Assembly (NCBI GenBank): GCA_016787085.1
Contig: JAEUVJ010000057.1
Coordinates: 1-64,000, forward strand
DNA length: 64,000 nt
Origin: Chitinophagaceae bacterium
GTDB taxonomy: Bacteria; Bacteroidota; Bacteroidia; Chitinophagales; Chitinophagaceae
Reading direction: 5' to 3'
Positions 26,814 to 34,762 of the stretch are shown piece after piece. The notes under the pieces are model-generated. The model did not search any database. It saw nothing but the letters and a program-made list of their open reading frames with translations, and had not been told where the DNA came from. Positions within the stretch are counted from its first letter, which is position 1. Every line of letters starts with the position of its first letter. Both the position numbers and the translations under genes were made by a program.

Positions 26814-29198
26814 TCACTCTGCCATCATCTGTTTTATAACAGATTCTATTTCTTCAGCATTGGGCTTGCTGAAATAATCGCCATCGCTGCCATAACCCGG
26901 CCGATGGGCTTTACCTGTAATGGTCCGCGGAGCTACATCAAGATACCTGTAGCCACCCTGTTCTTCCATCACTTTATTGAACATATAGGCTGCAGCACCA
27001 CCGGGAACATCTTCATCAACAAAGACAATGCGGCTGGTCTTTCTAAGCGACTCAAGGATCGTATGATGCGTATCAAAAGGCAACAAGGTCTGCACGTCTA
27101 TGATCTCGCAACTGATCCCCTGCATTTCGAGCATTTTTACCGACTCCTGGATTATTCGAAGTACAGAACCGTATGACACAATTGTAACGTCAGTACCTTC
27201 TTTGATCACTTCGGGTACACCCAGTGGAACCGTGAACTCTAACAGGTTGGAAGGAATTTTTTCCTTTAAACGATAACCATTCAGGCATTCTATGATAAGC
27301 CCGGGATCCATTCCACGGAGCAATGTATTGTACATGCCAACGGCCTGTGTCATATTTCTCGGTACACATACATACATACCGCGAAGGGAATTGATGATCA
27401 TGCCCATGGGCGAGCCGCTATGCCAGATGCCTTCGAGTCTGTGCCCCCTTGTGCGAACGATCAGCGGGGCGCTTTGCTTTCCCACTGTTCTGAAATGCAT
27501 GGTGGACAGGTCATCACTCAAAGGCTGTAATCCGTAAATAAGATAATCGAGATATTGTATCTCGGCGATCGGCCGAAGTCCACGCATGGCCAAACCAATT
27601 CCTTGTCCCATTATGGTCAGCTCGCGGATACCTGTATCGAATATCCTTCCTGCGCCGTGTTTGGCCTGCAACCCCGCGAAGCCCTGGTTCACATCGCCGA
27701 TAAACCCAAGGTCTTCCCCAAAGGCCAGTACTTTCGGGTTACTGCTGAATAATTCGTCAAAATACCGGTTCAATATTTCATACCCGTTCAATACAGGGGG
27801 TTCTTCTGTATATACCGCTTTCACCTCATTTACTTTCAATGCGCTCTTTGGTCCTTCGTTATAGAGGCATGAATTGTATAACGATTTGCTCTCCTTGAGC
27901 AGATCATTGTAATAATCTTTTGCCCAGAAGGCTGCATCACTTTTACCTGCCTGAATAATGACCTGGTGCAGGGTATGCAATACATCCCGGCGGTTCGGCT
28001 CACGGTTAGTGATTAATTCGTTGATGATATGTTGTATCTCATTCGCCTGTTCAGGCAATGAGGCAGCTATTCCCCTTGCTAATTCCGCAGTCCGGTCCAC
28101 TTGTCTGCCAACCGGCGCCAGGTATTCCTCCCATGCTTTGGCTTTACTATCCCGGACAAATTCTTTTGCCTCATTCTCCAACTCCGCCAATTCATGTTCA
28201 TCAGCCAATGAATTCCCGAGTAACCACCCTCTCAATTTTTTGATACAATCCCATTCTCTTTCCCACTCCAACCGCTCCGGTGTTTTATATCTTTCATGAC
28301 TGCCGGATGTAGAATGTCCTTGTGGCTGCGTTACTTCTTCTACATGAAAAAGGGCAGGCGTATGCGTATCCCGTATCTTTTGAATACCGGCTTCAAATAC
28401 TTCGCACATACCGGCATAATCCCATGCTTTTACTTTGTATATATCCAGCCCGTTGCTGTCTCCTTCTTTCTGGAAACCTTTCAATGCTTCCGATACTGAG
28501 CCCTTGGTGGTCTGGAATTTCTTTGGCACAGATATCCCATAGCCATCATCCCAGATAAAGAAGGCTACAGGCACCTGCTGAACGGCAGCCGCATTCACGG
28601 TTTCCCAGAAATGACCTTCGCTGGTGGAGGCATCACCAATAGTGCAAAAACAAACTTCATTGCCATTATCCGATAAGGACGTAAACTGTTTAACGTCTTT
28701 TACATTCCTGAAGACCTTTGATGCAAGGGCGAGACCTAATGATTTGGGCATTTGTGCCGCGGTCGGAGCCATTCCTGCTGCCAGGTTCTTCCTGTTCACC
28801 AGGTCAAGGAATTCACCGTTCTCATCAACTAAAGGTGTGGCAAAATGCGAATTCATCTGGCGGCCCCCGCTATGCGGATCATGAGAGGTATCCGGGTCTG
28901 AGTAAAGTTGTGCAAAAAACTCCTGAACAGTAGCGGCGTCCAGAGCAAATGCAAGGGTCTGGTCGCGGTAATACCCGCTGTAAAAATCCCCGGGCTTAAA
29001 GAACTTTGCGGCTGCCACCTGTGGCACCTCTTTCCCATCGCCAAATATCCCAAATTTGGCTTTACCAGTCAACACTTCCTTCCGGCCTAAAAGGCTGGCT
29101 TCCCGGCTGATACAGGCGATTTTGTAGTCTTTCAATACCTCCTCGCGGAACTTGTCGAATGACAGTTTGGCTTCGGCAGGCATCGCAGAGTGTTGCAT
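26814..29198 (-). CDS. fused alpha/beta E1 component of a 2-oxoacid dehydrogenase
   Basis: About 794 residues from the ATG of MQHSAMPAEAKLSFDKFR; MPAEAK at 29183 and an ATG at 29225 are alternatives. Residues up to about 400 form an E1-alpha domain with the thiamine-diphosphate motif GDASTSEGHFWETVNAAAV and the phosphorylation-loop-like SHDPHSGGRQMNSHF. Residues about 470-794 form the transketolase-like E1-beta domain (AFGEDLGFIGDVNQGFAGLQAKHG, then a C-terminal transketolase domain ending IESVIKQMM). The enzyme decarboxylates a 2-oxoacid, probably branched-chain or pyruvate, and passes the acyl group to an E2 lipoyl protein. Fusion of alpha and beta is a variant often seen in Bacteroidota. 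No E2 or E3 gene is adjacent. Confidence 0.88.
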   Translation of the reverse strand: MQHSAMPAEAKLSFDKFREEVLKDYKIACISREASLLGRKEVLTGKAKFGIFGDGKEVPQVAAAKFFKPGDFYSGYYRDQTLAFALDAATVQEFFAQLYSDPDTSHDPHSGGRQMNSHFATPLVDENGEFLDLVNRKNLAAGMAPTAAQMPKSLGLALASKVFRNVKDVKQFTSLSDNGNEVCFCTIGDASTSEGHFWETVNAAAVQQVPVAFFIWDDGYGISVPKKFQTTKGSVSEALKGFQKEGDSNGLDIYKVKAWDYAGMCEVFEAGIQKIRDTHTPALFHVEEVTQPQGHSTSGSHERYKTPERLEWEREWDCIKKLRGWLLGNSLADEHELAELENEAKEFVRDSKAKAWEEYLAPVGRQVDRTAELARGIAASLPEQANEIQHIINELITNREPNRRDVLHTLHQVIIQAGKSDAAFWAKDYYNDLLKESKSLYNSCLYNEGPKSALKVNEVKAVYTEEPPVLNGYEILNRYFDELFSSNPKVLAFGEDLGFIGDVNQGFAGLQAKHGAGRIFDTGIRELTIMGQGIGLAMRGLRPIAEIQYLDYLIYGLQPLSDDLSTMHFRTVGKQSAPLIVRTRGHRLEGIWHSGSPMGMIINSLRGMYVCVPRNMTQAVGMYNTLLRGMDPGLIIECLNGYRLKEKIPSNLLEFTVPLGVPEVIKEGTDVTIVSYGSVLRIIQESVKMLEMQGISCEIIDVQTLLPFDTHHTILESLRKTSRIVFVDEDVPGGAAAYMFNKVMEEQGGYRYLDVAPRTITGKAHRPGYGSDGDYFSKPNAEEIESVIKQMMAE

Positions 29199-29202
29199 GC
29201 CG

Positions 29203-29210
29203 CAAAAGTA
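29203..29210 (-). promoter_or_regulatory. -7 promoter element for the E1 gene
   Basis: On the minus strand the bases read TACTTTTG, a match to the Bacteroidota consensus TAnnTTTG. Its position favours translation from 29198 or 29183 over 29225. Confidence 0.45.
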
Positions 29211-29289
29211 TAAGAAAGAGCTCATTTAATTAATTTTAAAAATCCCCATCAGGTCTGCAACCTGTATTGTGAATATGGCATCTTTCAAC

Positions 29290-29297
29290 TAATTTTG
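29290..29297 (+). promoter_or_regulatory. -7 promoter element for the DUF1573 pair
   Basis: TAATTTTG fits TAnnTTTG. A TTG about 20 bp upstream can serve as the -33 element. The start codon is 21 bp downstream. Confidence 0.55.
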
Positions 29298-29318
29298 AGA
29301 CCTTCAAATCATTAATTT

Positions 29319-29759
29319 ATGAGAAGAATACTTTCTTTAGCCGTACTCCTGTCAGCTTTTGTTTTTGCAGGGGCACAAACCAATCCTGAGACCCAGGATG
29401 CATTGAAACTGAAAGAAACAGAACATGATTTCGGAAAGATCCCGCAGGGAAAACCGGTTTACTACACTTTTGTCGTGGTAAATACAAGCAATGCCCCTCT
29501 TAAATTGGACAATGTGCAGGCAAGTTGCGGATGCACTACCCCCGAATGGAACCGCGATCCGATTGCTGCCGGTGGTATTTCCGAAATAAAAGTGGGTTAT
29601 AATGCTGCCGCAGAAGGCGCTTTTGAAAAATACATTACCATTACTTACAACGGTACCCAGAGCAAACAGATCAAGATCAAAGGCACCGTATGGAAAGCTC
29701 CCGAAGGATCTGCTCCCGGTAATGCCTCTGTTCAATTCCTGAAAAAACAAACCCTTTAA
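29319..29759 (+). CDS. DUF1573 domain secreted protein
   Basis: A 146-residue protein with a Sec signal (MRRILSLAVLLSAFVFAGAQ) and one DUF1573 domain, an Ig-like (ASPM/SPD-2-type) fold. The marks are HDFGKIPQGKPVYYTFVVVNTSNAPLKL and the conserved VQASCGCTTPEW with its Cys-x-Cys. Function of the family is unknown; it is common in the periplasm of Bacteroidota. A second copy follows after 11 bp, so the two are a duplicated, co-transcribed pair. A good -7 promoter element precedes this one. Confidence 0.88.
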   Translation: MRRILSLAVLLSAFVFAGAQTNPETQDALKLKETEHDFGKIPQGKPVYYTFVVVNTSNAPLKLDNVQASCGCTTPEWNRDPIAAGGISEIKVGYNAAAEGAFEKYITITYNGTQSKQIKIKGTVWKAPEGSAPGNASVQFLKKQTL

Positions 29760-29770
29760 ATCAATTACCC

Positions 29771-30253
29771 ATGAAGAAGATCGTATTAGCTGTTGCCGCC
29801 TTCGCTTTTGCTGCTGGTGCTATGGCACAGACCCTGCAGACACGTAAAGCATCCGAAGCAGATAAAATCGCAAAGCTAAAAGCTGCTGGCCAGGCCAACG
29901 CCCCTGTGACCGCCCAGCCTTCACCTGATGCCGTGATCAAAGTGAATACAGTAAAACATGATTTCGGAAAAATAAAACAGGGTGTTCCGGTTGCTTACTC
30001 TTTTGAAATAAAGAATATCAGTAACAAACCGGTAGTCGTGGAAAATACATCTGCCAGTTGCGGCTGTACAACTCCTGAAAAAATAACAGAGCCTATCGCT
30101 CCGGGAGCCAGCGCTAAATTAAAAGTACAATACAACGCTGCTGCAGCTGGAACATTCATCAAAGATGTGCATATCAAACTGGCAGGCATTGCCCAGGATA
30201 AAGTGGTGCAGATAACCGGAGAAGTGGTAGCTGCTGAAGCGCCCAAACAATAA
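29771..30253 (+). CDS. DUF1573 domain secreted protein (second copy)
   Basis: A 160-residue paralogue of the preceding gene: signal peptide MKKIVLAVAAFAFAAGAMAQ, a 40-residue linker, then HDFGKIKQGVPVAYSFEIKNISNKPVVV and TSASCGCTTPEKITEPIAPG. The two mature domains are roughly half identical, with the same SCGCTTPE core. The linker is the main difference. It ends just before a strong terminator, which closes the two-gene operon. Confidence 0.88.
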   Translation: MKKIVLAVAAFAFAAGAMAQTLQTRKASEADKIAKLKAAGQANAPVTAQPSPDAVIKVNTVKHDFGKIKQGVPVAYSFEIKNISNKPVVVENTSASCGCTTPEKITEPIAPGASAKLKVQYNAAAAGTFIKDVHIKLAGIAQDKVVQITGEVVAAEAPKQ

Positions 30254-30277
30254 TAAGAAGAAGCTTCATGTATAAAA

Positions 30278-30308
30278 AAAGGGCTTACAGATCGTAAGCC
30301 CTTTTTTT
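30278..30308. terminator. terminator after the DUF1573 pair (bidirectional)
   Basis: Stem GGGCTTAC / GTAAGCCC (30281-30288 and 30294-30301) with loop AGATC, preceded by seven A and followed by seven T. It lies between convergent genes and can serve both. Confidence 0.92.
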
Positions 30309-30314
30309 ATGATA

Positions 30315-31538
30315 TCAATTTATCATTTCCTTTTCTGTTACTGCCTTCACCCTACCGGGATATTGCTCCAGCGCTTTCTCCAGGCAATCCATGGCAGCAT
30401 TGATCGAGTGAAGATTCAATACATAAGCAAGGCGCACTTCATTCCTACCCAGACCGGGAGTACCATAAAAACCCGTGGCAGGCGCCAGCATCACGGTTTG
30501 ATCTTTATAAGAAAAAGATTCCAGCAACCATTGACAGAATTTATCGCTGTCATCTATCGGTAGCCGGGCGATGGCATAAAAAGCACCACCGGGATTGGGA
30601 CAATATACACCCGGCATGGCATTCAATCTTTTTACCAACAGATCTCTTCTTGCCATGTATTCTTTTTTAGGCGCATCAAAATAACTGTCCGGCAGATCAA
30701 TAGCTGCCTCTCCCATAATCTGCGCCAGACCCGGAGGACTTAGTCTCGCCTGTGCAAATTTCATCGCAGTATCATACACTGCTTTATTCTTTGTCACCAG
30801 GGCGCCGATCCTGGCGCCGCAGGCACTGTACCGCTTGCTGATCGTATCCATCAACACTACATGCTCCTCCAGGCCGTTCAGATGCATAGCGCTGACGTAA
30901 TCGCCGTCATAGCAGAATTCACGATACGCTTCATCACTGAAAAGGTACAGGTTGTGTTTGATACAGATATCCTTCAGGGCTTCCATTTCTTCACGACTGT
31001 ACAGGTAGCCTGTCGGGTTATTCGGGCTGCAGATGATGATCGCTTTTGTTTTGGGGGTGATCACCTTTTCAAAATCAGCAATAGGCGGCAAGGCAAAGCC
31101 TGTTTCAATATGCGAAGTGATCGGTACCACATTCACACCTGCTGCACAGGCAAACCCGTTGTAGTTCGCATAGAATGGCTCAGGAATGATCACTTCATCG
31201 CCGGGATTAAGACAGGTAAAAAACCCGAACATAATGGCTTCGCTGCCACCGGTAGTAATTAATATTTGTTCATGTGTGACACTTATACCCACTTTCTTAT
31301 AGTACTGTACCAGCTTGCGGCGATAGCTCTCATTACCGGCGCTATGGCTATACTCCAGTACTTTCATCTCCGTATGTCGCACTGCATCCATGATGGCTTT
31401 AGGCGTTTCAATATCGGGCTGACCGATATTGAGATGATATACTTTGGTCCCCTTTTTTTTGGCAGCCTCGGCATAAGGCACCAGTTTGCGTATCGGCGAG
31501 GGCGGCATTTGCTGGCCGCGGTTGGAGATTATCAGCAT
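30315..31538 (-). CDS. class I/II pyridoxal-phosphate aminotransferase
   Basis: A 407-residue fold-type I aminotransferase. Visible marks are YHLNIGQPDIETP near the N-terminus, TTGGSEAIMFGF at the cofactor phosphate site, IICSPNNPTGYLYSREEM with the substrate/cofactor Asn, LFSDEAYREF with the ring-binding Asp, and the Schiff-base Lys in DTISKRYSACGARIGAL. It belongs with the aspartate/aromatic aminotransferase group; the exact amino acid is unknown. The C-terminus NEVRLAYVLNLHSINAAMDCLEKAL is normal. Single gene with a shared terminator at 30278. Confidence 0.9.
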   Translation of the reverse strand: MLIISNRGQQMPPSPIRKLVPYAEAAKKKGTKVYHLNIGQPDIETPKAIMDAVRHTEMKVLEYSHSAGNESYRRKLVQYYKKVGISVTHEQILITTGGSEAIMFGFFTCLNPGDEVIIPEPFYANYNGFACAAGVNVVPITSHIETGFALPPIADFEKVITPKTKAIIICSPNNPTGYLYSREEMEALKDICIKHNLYLFSDEAYREFCYDGDYVSAMHLNGLEEHVVLMDTISKRYSACGARIGALVTKNKAVYDTAMKFAQARLSPPGLAQIMGEAAIDLPDSYFDAPKKEYMARRDLLVKRLNAMPGVYCPNPGGAFYAIARLPIDDSDKFCQWLLESFSYKDQTVMLAPATGFYGTPGLGRNEVRLAYVLNLHSINAAMDCLEKALEQYPGRVKAVTEKEMIN

Positions 31539-31641
31539 CCACCAAAGGTAAGGAGGGACAAGGAATGCTGAACTTTGAATATATTCAGAGTTTTGCTATT
31601 ATCCATCTAAACAATAGGTACACCCACTACCCCAAATGAAC

Positions 31642-31649
31642 TAACTTTG
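31642..31649 (+). promoter_or_regulatory. -7 promoter element for the hemolysin-III-type gene
   Basis: TAACTTTG matches TAnnTTTG and lies 32 bp before the GTG start. No clear -33 element is seen. Confidence 0.4.
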
Positions 31650-31680
31650 ATCGCTCCTGGTATAAAACAGCATAGCGAAG

Positions 31681-32319
31681 GTGAAAAACAATATTGGTTC
31701 TTTCAGTCTGAAACAGGAAGTGATACATAGCCTGATACATGCTTTTGGTGTTCTGTTCGGCATTATCAGTATCCCTGTTCTTACTGCTTTGGCAGCCCGG
31801 AATGGTAATGTGCCTGGTATTATCGGTGCAGGCGTCTATGGTTTTTGCTTCCTGATGTTATTTACTTTTTCCTCTCTTTATCATGGCATTCAGCATCCGC
31901 AGGTTAAAAAAGTGTTTGAGATACTCGACCATATCAGTATCTACTTTTTGATCGCAGGCACCTACACTCCCTTCCTTCTGATCTTTCTGTGGGACTCGTT
32001 TGGTATAACGTTGTTATCCGTCTTATGGGGTTTAACCCTGGCTGGCATTATTTTTAAAATATTCTTTACCGGCCGTTTTGATATAATATCTGTTATCATT
32101 TATTTATTAATGGGGTGGATCATGCTGGCCGGAGGTAAGAAATTCTTCCGTGAAATTCCGGCTGATGTCTTGTTATTCATTGTGACAGGAGGGGCATTAT
32201 ATACTATCGGCATCGTGTTCTATATGCGTAAAGGAGGTGGCTGGCACCACGCCGTATGGCATTTTTTTGTACTGGTTGCAGCAGTCTGTCATTATATTGC
32301 TGTACTGCTGGCAGTATGA
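31681..32319 (+). CDS. hemolysin III / PAQR family membrane protein
   Basis: A 212-residue protein with seven membrane helices. It shows the family marks KQEVIHSLIHAFGVLFG near the N-terminus, FSSLYHGIQHPQVKKVFEILDHISIYFLIAGTYTPF in the centre, and the C-terminal WHHAVWHFFVLVAAVCHYIAV. The conserved Ser, His, Asp and three C-terminal His fit the proposed metal site of PAQR-family hydrolases. The start is GTG at 31681, since no in-frame ATG lies before the first helix. The physiological role is unclear in most bacteria. Confidence 0.92.
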   Translation: MKNNIGSFSLKQEVIHSLIHAFGVLFGIISIPVLTALAARNGNVPGIIGAGVYGFCFLMLFTFSSLYHGIQHPQVKKVFEILDHISIYFLIAGTYTPFLLIFLWDSFGITLLSVLWGLTLAGIIFKIFFTGRFDIISVIIYLLMGWIMLAGGKKFFREIPADVLLFIVTGGALYTIGIVFYMRKGGGWHHAVWHFFVLVAAVCHYIAVLLAV

Positions 32320-32469
32320 GCAAAAGATACTGGCAGAGATTATATTTATAATAGGTTGTTCTCTGCTGCAAACGGCCCGGTTCACTTTTGTGACCGGGAA
32401 TGCCTGTTTATTGCTCAAATACCCGGCTTACGGTATTTACCGATCTGATCTTTTGCCTATTTTAGGATT

Positions 32470-33606
32470 ATGAAAACGTACCTCTCAGCTATAATGTTCA
32501 TCATCGCTTCTTTACCGCAAACAGGTTTTGCACAGGACGCCGCTACCCTTTATAATGAGGGCGTCAAACTGAAAAATGAAAAAAAAATAACGGAAGCCAT
32601 AGAAAAGTTCAAAAAAGCGGTAGCGTTGAAACCCGATTACACGGAAGCCCGGTATGAGTGGGGCTGGTGCCAGAACGACACAAAGGATTATGAAGGTGCT
32701 GTCATCAATCTCCGCAAGGTAAGGTCTATATGGACCACAGTGCCCAAGCTGTATTTTGAGCTGGGGTATGCTTTTGAAAAATACATGTGGACCGACTCCG
32801 CATTAACTGCCTATAGCCGCTGCCTCGAGCTGAAACCTGATTATGCTTTAGCTTATAAGCAACTTGGGTACATCGCCTACACAAAGAATGACTATACAGC
32901 AGCGCTTGACTATTTCAAAAAATATGAATTGAATGCCAAAACAGAGATCAAAGATTACCTGTACTGGTACCGGAAGGGTTTTACACATAATGCCCTGAAA
33001 GATTACAACAATGCGATCACAGCTTTAAATCAGTCCCTGTTGCTCAAGAACGATTATGTGAACACATACCTGGAGCTGGGCTTTGCCTGTACCCGGCTCA
33101 AACAGGATGATGATGCCATCAACCATTTTAAAAAAGCTATTGATTTAGATCCCAAAAGCCATGTTCCTTACAATGGCATCGGCGAAGTGTACCGCGACAA
33201 TAAGAAGGACATGAATGAAGCGATGACCTGGTATAAAAAAACACTGGCGATGAATCCCGCCGAAAGAAAAGCCAATTTTGGGATAGGTTACTGCCTGAAC
33301 AGTACCGGGAAATACAGTGAGGCCATCATATACCTGAAGAAAGCGATCGAATCAGAACGGGACTATATAGCCGCATTTGTAGAACTTGGTTATAGTTACT
33401 ATATGACCGGCAAGTACACAGAAGCCATTGAACATTGCAATAAGGCCATGACGCTGAACCCTAAGAACGAAAACAGTCGCTACTATGCCGGACTGGTGTA
33501 TATACAGCTAAAGAACAAAACGATGGCGCAGAAAATGGTGGACGAACTGAAAGCATTATCATCCAAACTGGCTGCCACGTTGCAGGCAAAAGTGGATGCG
33601 CTCTGA
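32470..33606 (+). CDS. periplasmic tetratricopeptide-repeat protein
   Basis: A 378-residue protein with a Sec signal (MKTYLSAIMFIIASLPQTGFAQ) and about nine consecutive 34-residue TPR units, for example AIEKFKKAVALKPDYTEARYEWG and AINHFKKAIDLDPKSHVPYNGIG. TPR solenoids mediate protein-protein contacts; no enzymatic domain is present. It precedes the four-gene ATPase/PBP locus on the same strand but is separated by 250 bp, so co-transcription is doubtful. Confidence 0.85.
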   Translation: MKTYLSAIMFIIASLPQTGFAQDAATLYNEGVKLKNEKKITEAIEKFKKAVALKPDYTEARYEWGWCQNDTKDYEGAVINLRKVRSIWTTVPKLYFELGYAFEKYMWTDSALTAYSRCLELKPDYALAYKQLGYIAYTKNDYTAALDYFKKYELNAKTEIKDYLYWYRKGFTHNALKDYNNAITALNQSLLLKNDYVNTYLELGFACTRLKQDDDAINHFKKAIDLDPKSHVPYNGIGEVYRDNKKDMNEAMTWYKKTLAMNPAERKANFGIGYCLNSTGKYSEAIIYLKKAIESERDYIAAFVELGYSYYMTGKYTEAIEHCNKAMTLNPKNENSRYYAGLVYIQLKNKTMAQKMVDELKALSSKLAATLQAKVDAL

Positions 33607-33856
33607 TGAGCCCTGGTGTCTTCACAATTCTCCCGGTAAGCGCTTACTGTTTCGGCGCACTACTATTTAGTATGCAGGTACTGTGAAAGTTCTCTTAAGA
33701 AGCCACGGCCCTTCACTTTTTTCCTAAAAAAATGTTGTAACTCCTCCTCCCCGTGCAGCGAATTCATTTCAGGCTGTACCTTTTCACTTCAAATCAAAAT
33801 ACTACAACACTTGATCCCTTCTTTACACTTAAACCACCCCATAACAGCCCCCTTAA

Positions 33857-34690
33857 ATGGAAAAATATTTGTTCAATGACGGAACGAATGTGGTAAGGGA
33901 AGTGCAGTCGAAAGAAGAGTTAGAATCATTAATTAAAGCATCTGCTGATCCGGCAAAGGTCAGAATATGGCTATTTGACACCAGCGAGTGGATCACCCTG
34001 GCCGATCTGGGCAAACGTTCATCAGCGTTTTACTCCCCCGTTAAAAAAGAAACTCCTCTCAAAGAAGCAAAAGAAGAAACCGAATCTGCCCGAATAAAAA
34101 AAGGAATACCCTCCTTTCTAAAGAAAGCACTGGCGGGCATGATATTATTCCTGGTCATTTTCCTGGTGTATAATTTCACAAGGGTGACATGGACCAAAGC
34201 GTCGCCGGTAAGCATCGTTGCGGAGCGGCCGGCTAATACGCCTGAGGTAGATGCCGATTCATTGATAGGAACCATTGAACTGCTCCGTGGTCAAAAACTA
34301 GATAAGATAACCCGGACCAACCTGCGTATCCGGAATACATGGCCTGATCTGTTACAACTGCAGCTTACGGCAGACCGTGATACCAGTCGCGAAGGGCTCC
34401 GGTATTACAATCTTGAACTCTCTGTAGATAATTCCACAGGATACCATATTGATAACGCCGTGGTAAAATTTGCTGTATGGAGAAACGGGAATATGAACAG
34501 CAGCGATACGCTTAAATTTACCGATATCGGTTATGCAGCACCGGCCGGCAGGAAAATAGAAGGCGTTTACAAAGGGGATAGCATCTCCGTATCATTCAGC
34601 ACTATCCGTTCAAAAGCATTTAATTTCTGTTACTCAGTTGATAAAAAAAGCAATTACGGGAATTATAATGACCGCTGGTTTTGCCGGTAA
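33857..34690 (+). CDS. single-pass membrane protein of unknown family (first gene of ATPase/PBP locus)
   Basis: I do not recognise this 277-residue protein. Residues 1-55 look like a small cytosolic domain (YLFNDGTNVVREVQSKEELESL, then WLFDTSEWITLADL), reminiscent of GYF-like peptide-binding domains. A basic/Glu-rich linker follows, one membrane helix lies at about 90-107, and the last 170 residues are extracytoplasmic and strand-rich, with two Cys (in FNFCYSV and WFC) that could pair. The topology is N-in, C-out. It is followed after 72 bp by the Hsp70-like gene; by position it may link the cytosolic ATPase to the envelope (inference). Confidence 0.6.
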   Translation: MEKYLFNDGTNVVREVQSKEELESLIKASADPAKVRIWLFDTSEWITLADLGKRSSAFYSPVKKETPLKEAKEETESARIKKGIPSFLKKALAGMILFLVIFLVYNFTRVTWTKASPVSIVAERPANTPEVDADSLIGTIELLRGQKLDKITRTNLRIRNTWPDLLQLQLTADRDTSREGLRYYNLELSVDNSTGYHIDNAVVKFAVWRNGNMNSSDTLKFTDIGYAAPAGRKIEGVYKGDSISVSFSTIRSKAFNFCYSVDKKSNYGNYNDRWFCR

Positions 34691-34762
34691 ATGTGCTGAT
34701 GTTTACTCATGGACCTTTTAACAACCTTAAACAAAAAATAACCTAACCATAAACCCACAACC

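Noticed and set aside
33607..33856. Gene or strong signal between the TPR gene and the ATPase/PBP locus
   Set aside because: No credible frame, hairpin or promoter consensus was found in these 250 bp, although a promoter for the locus should lie here.
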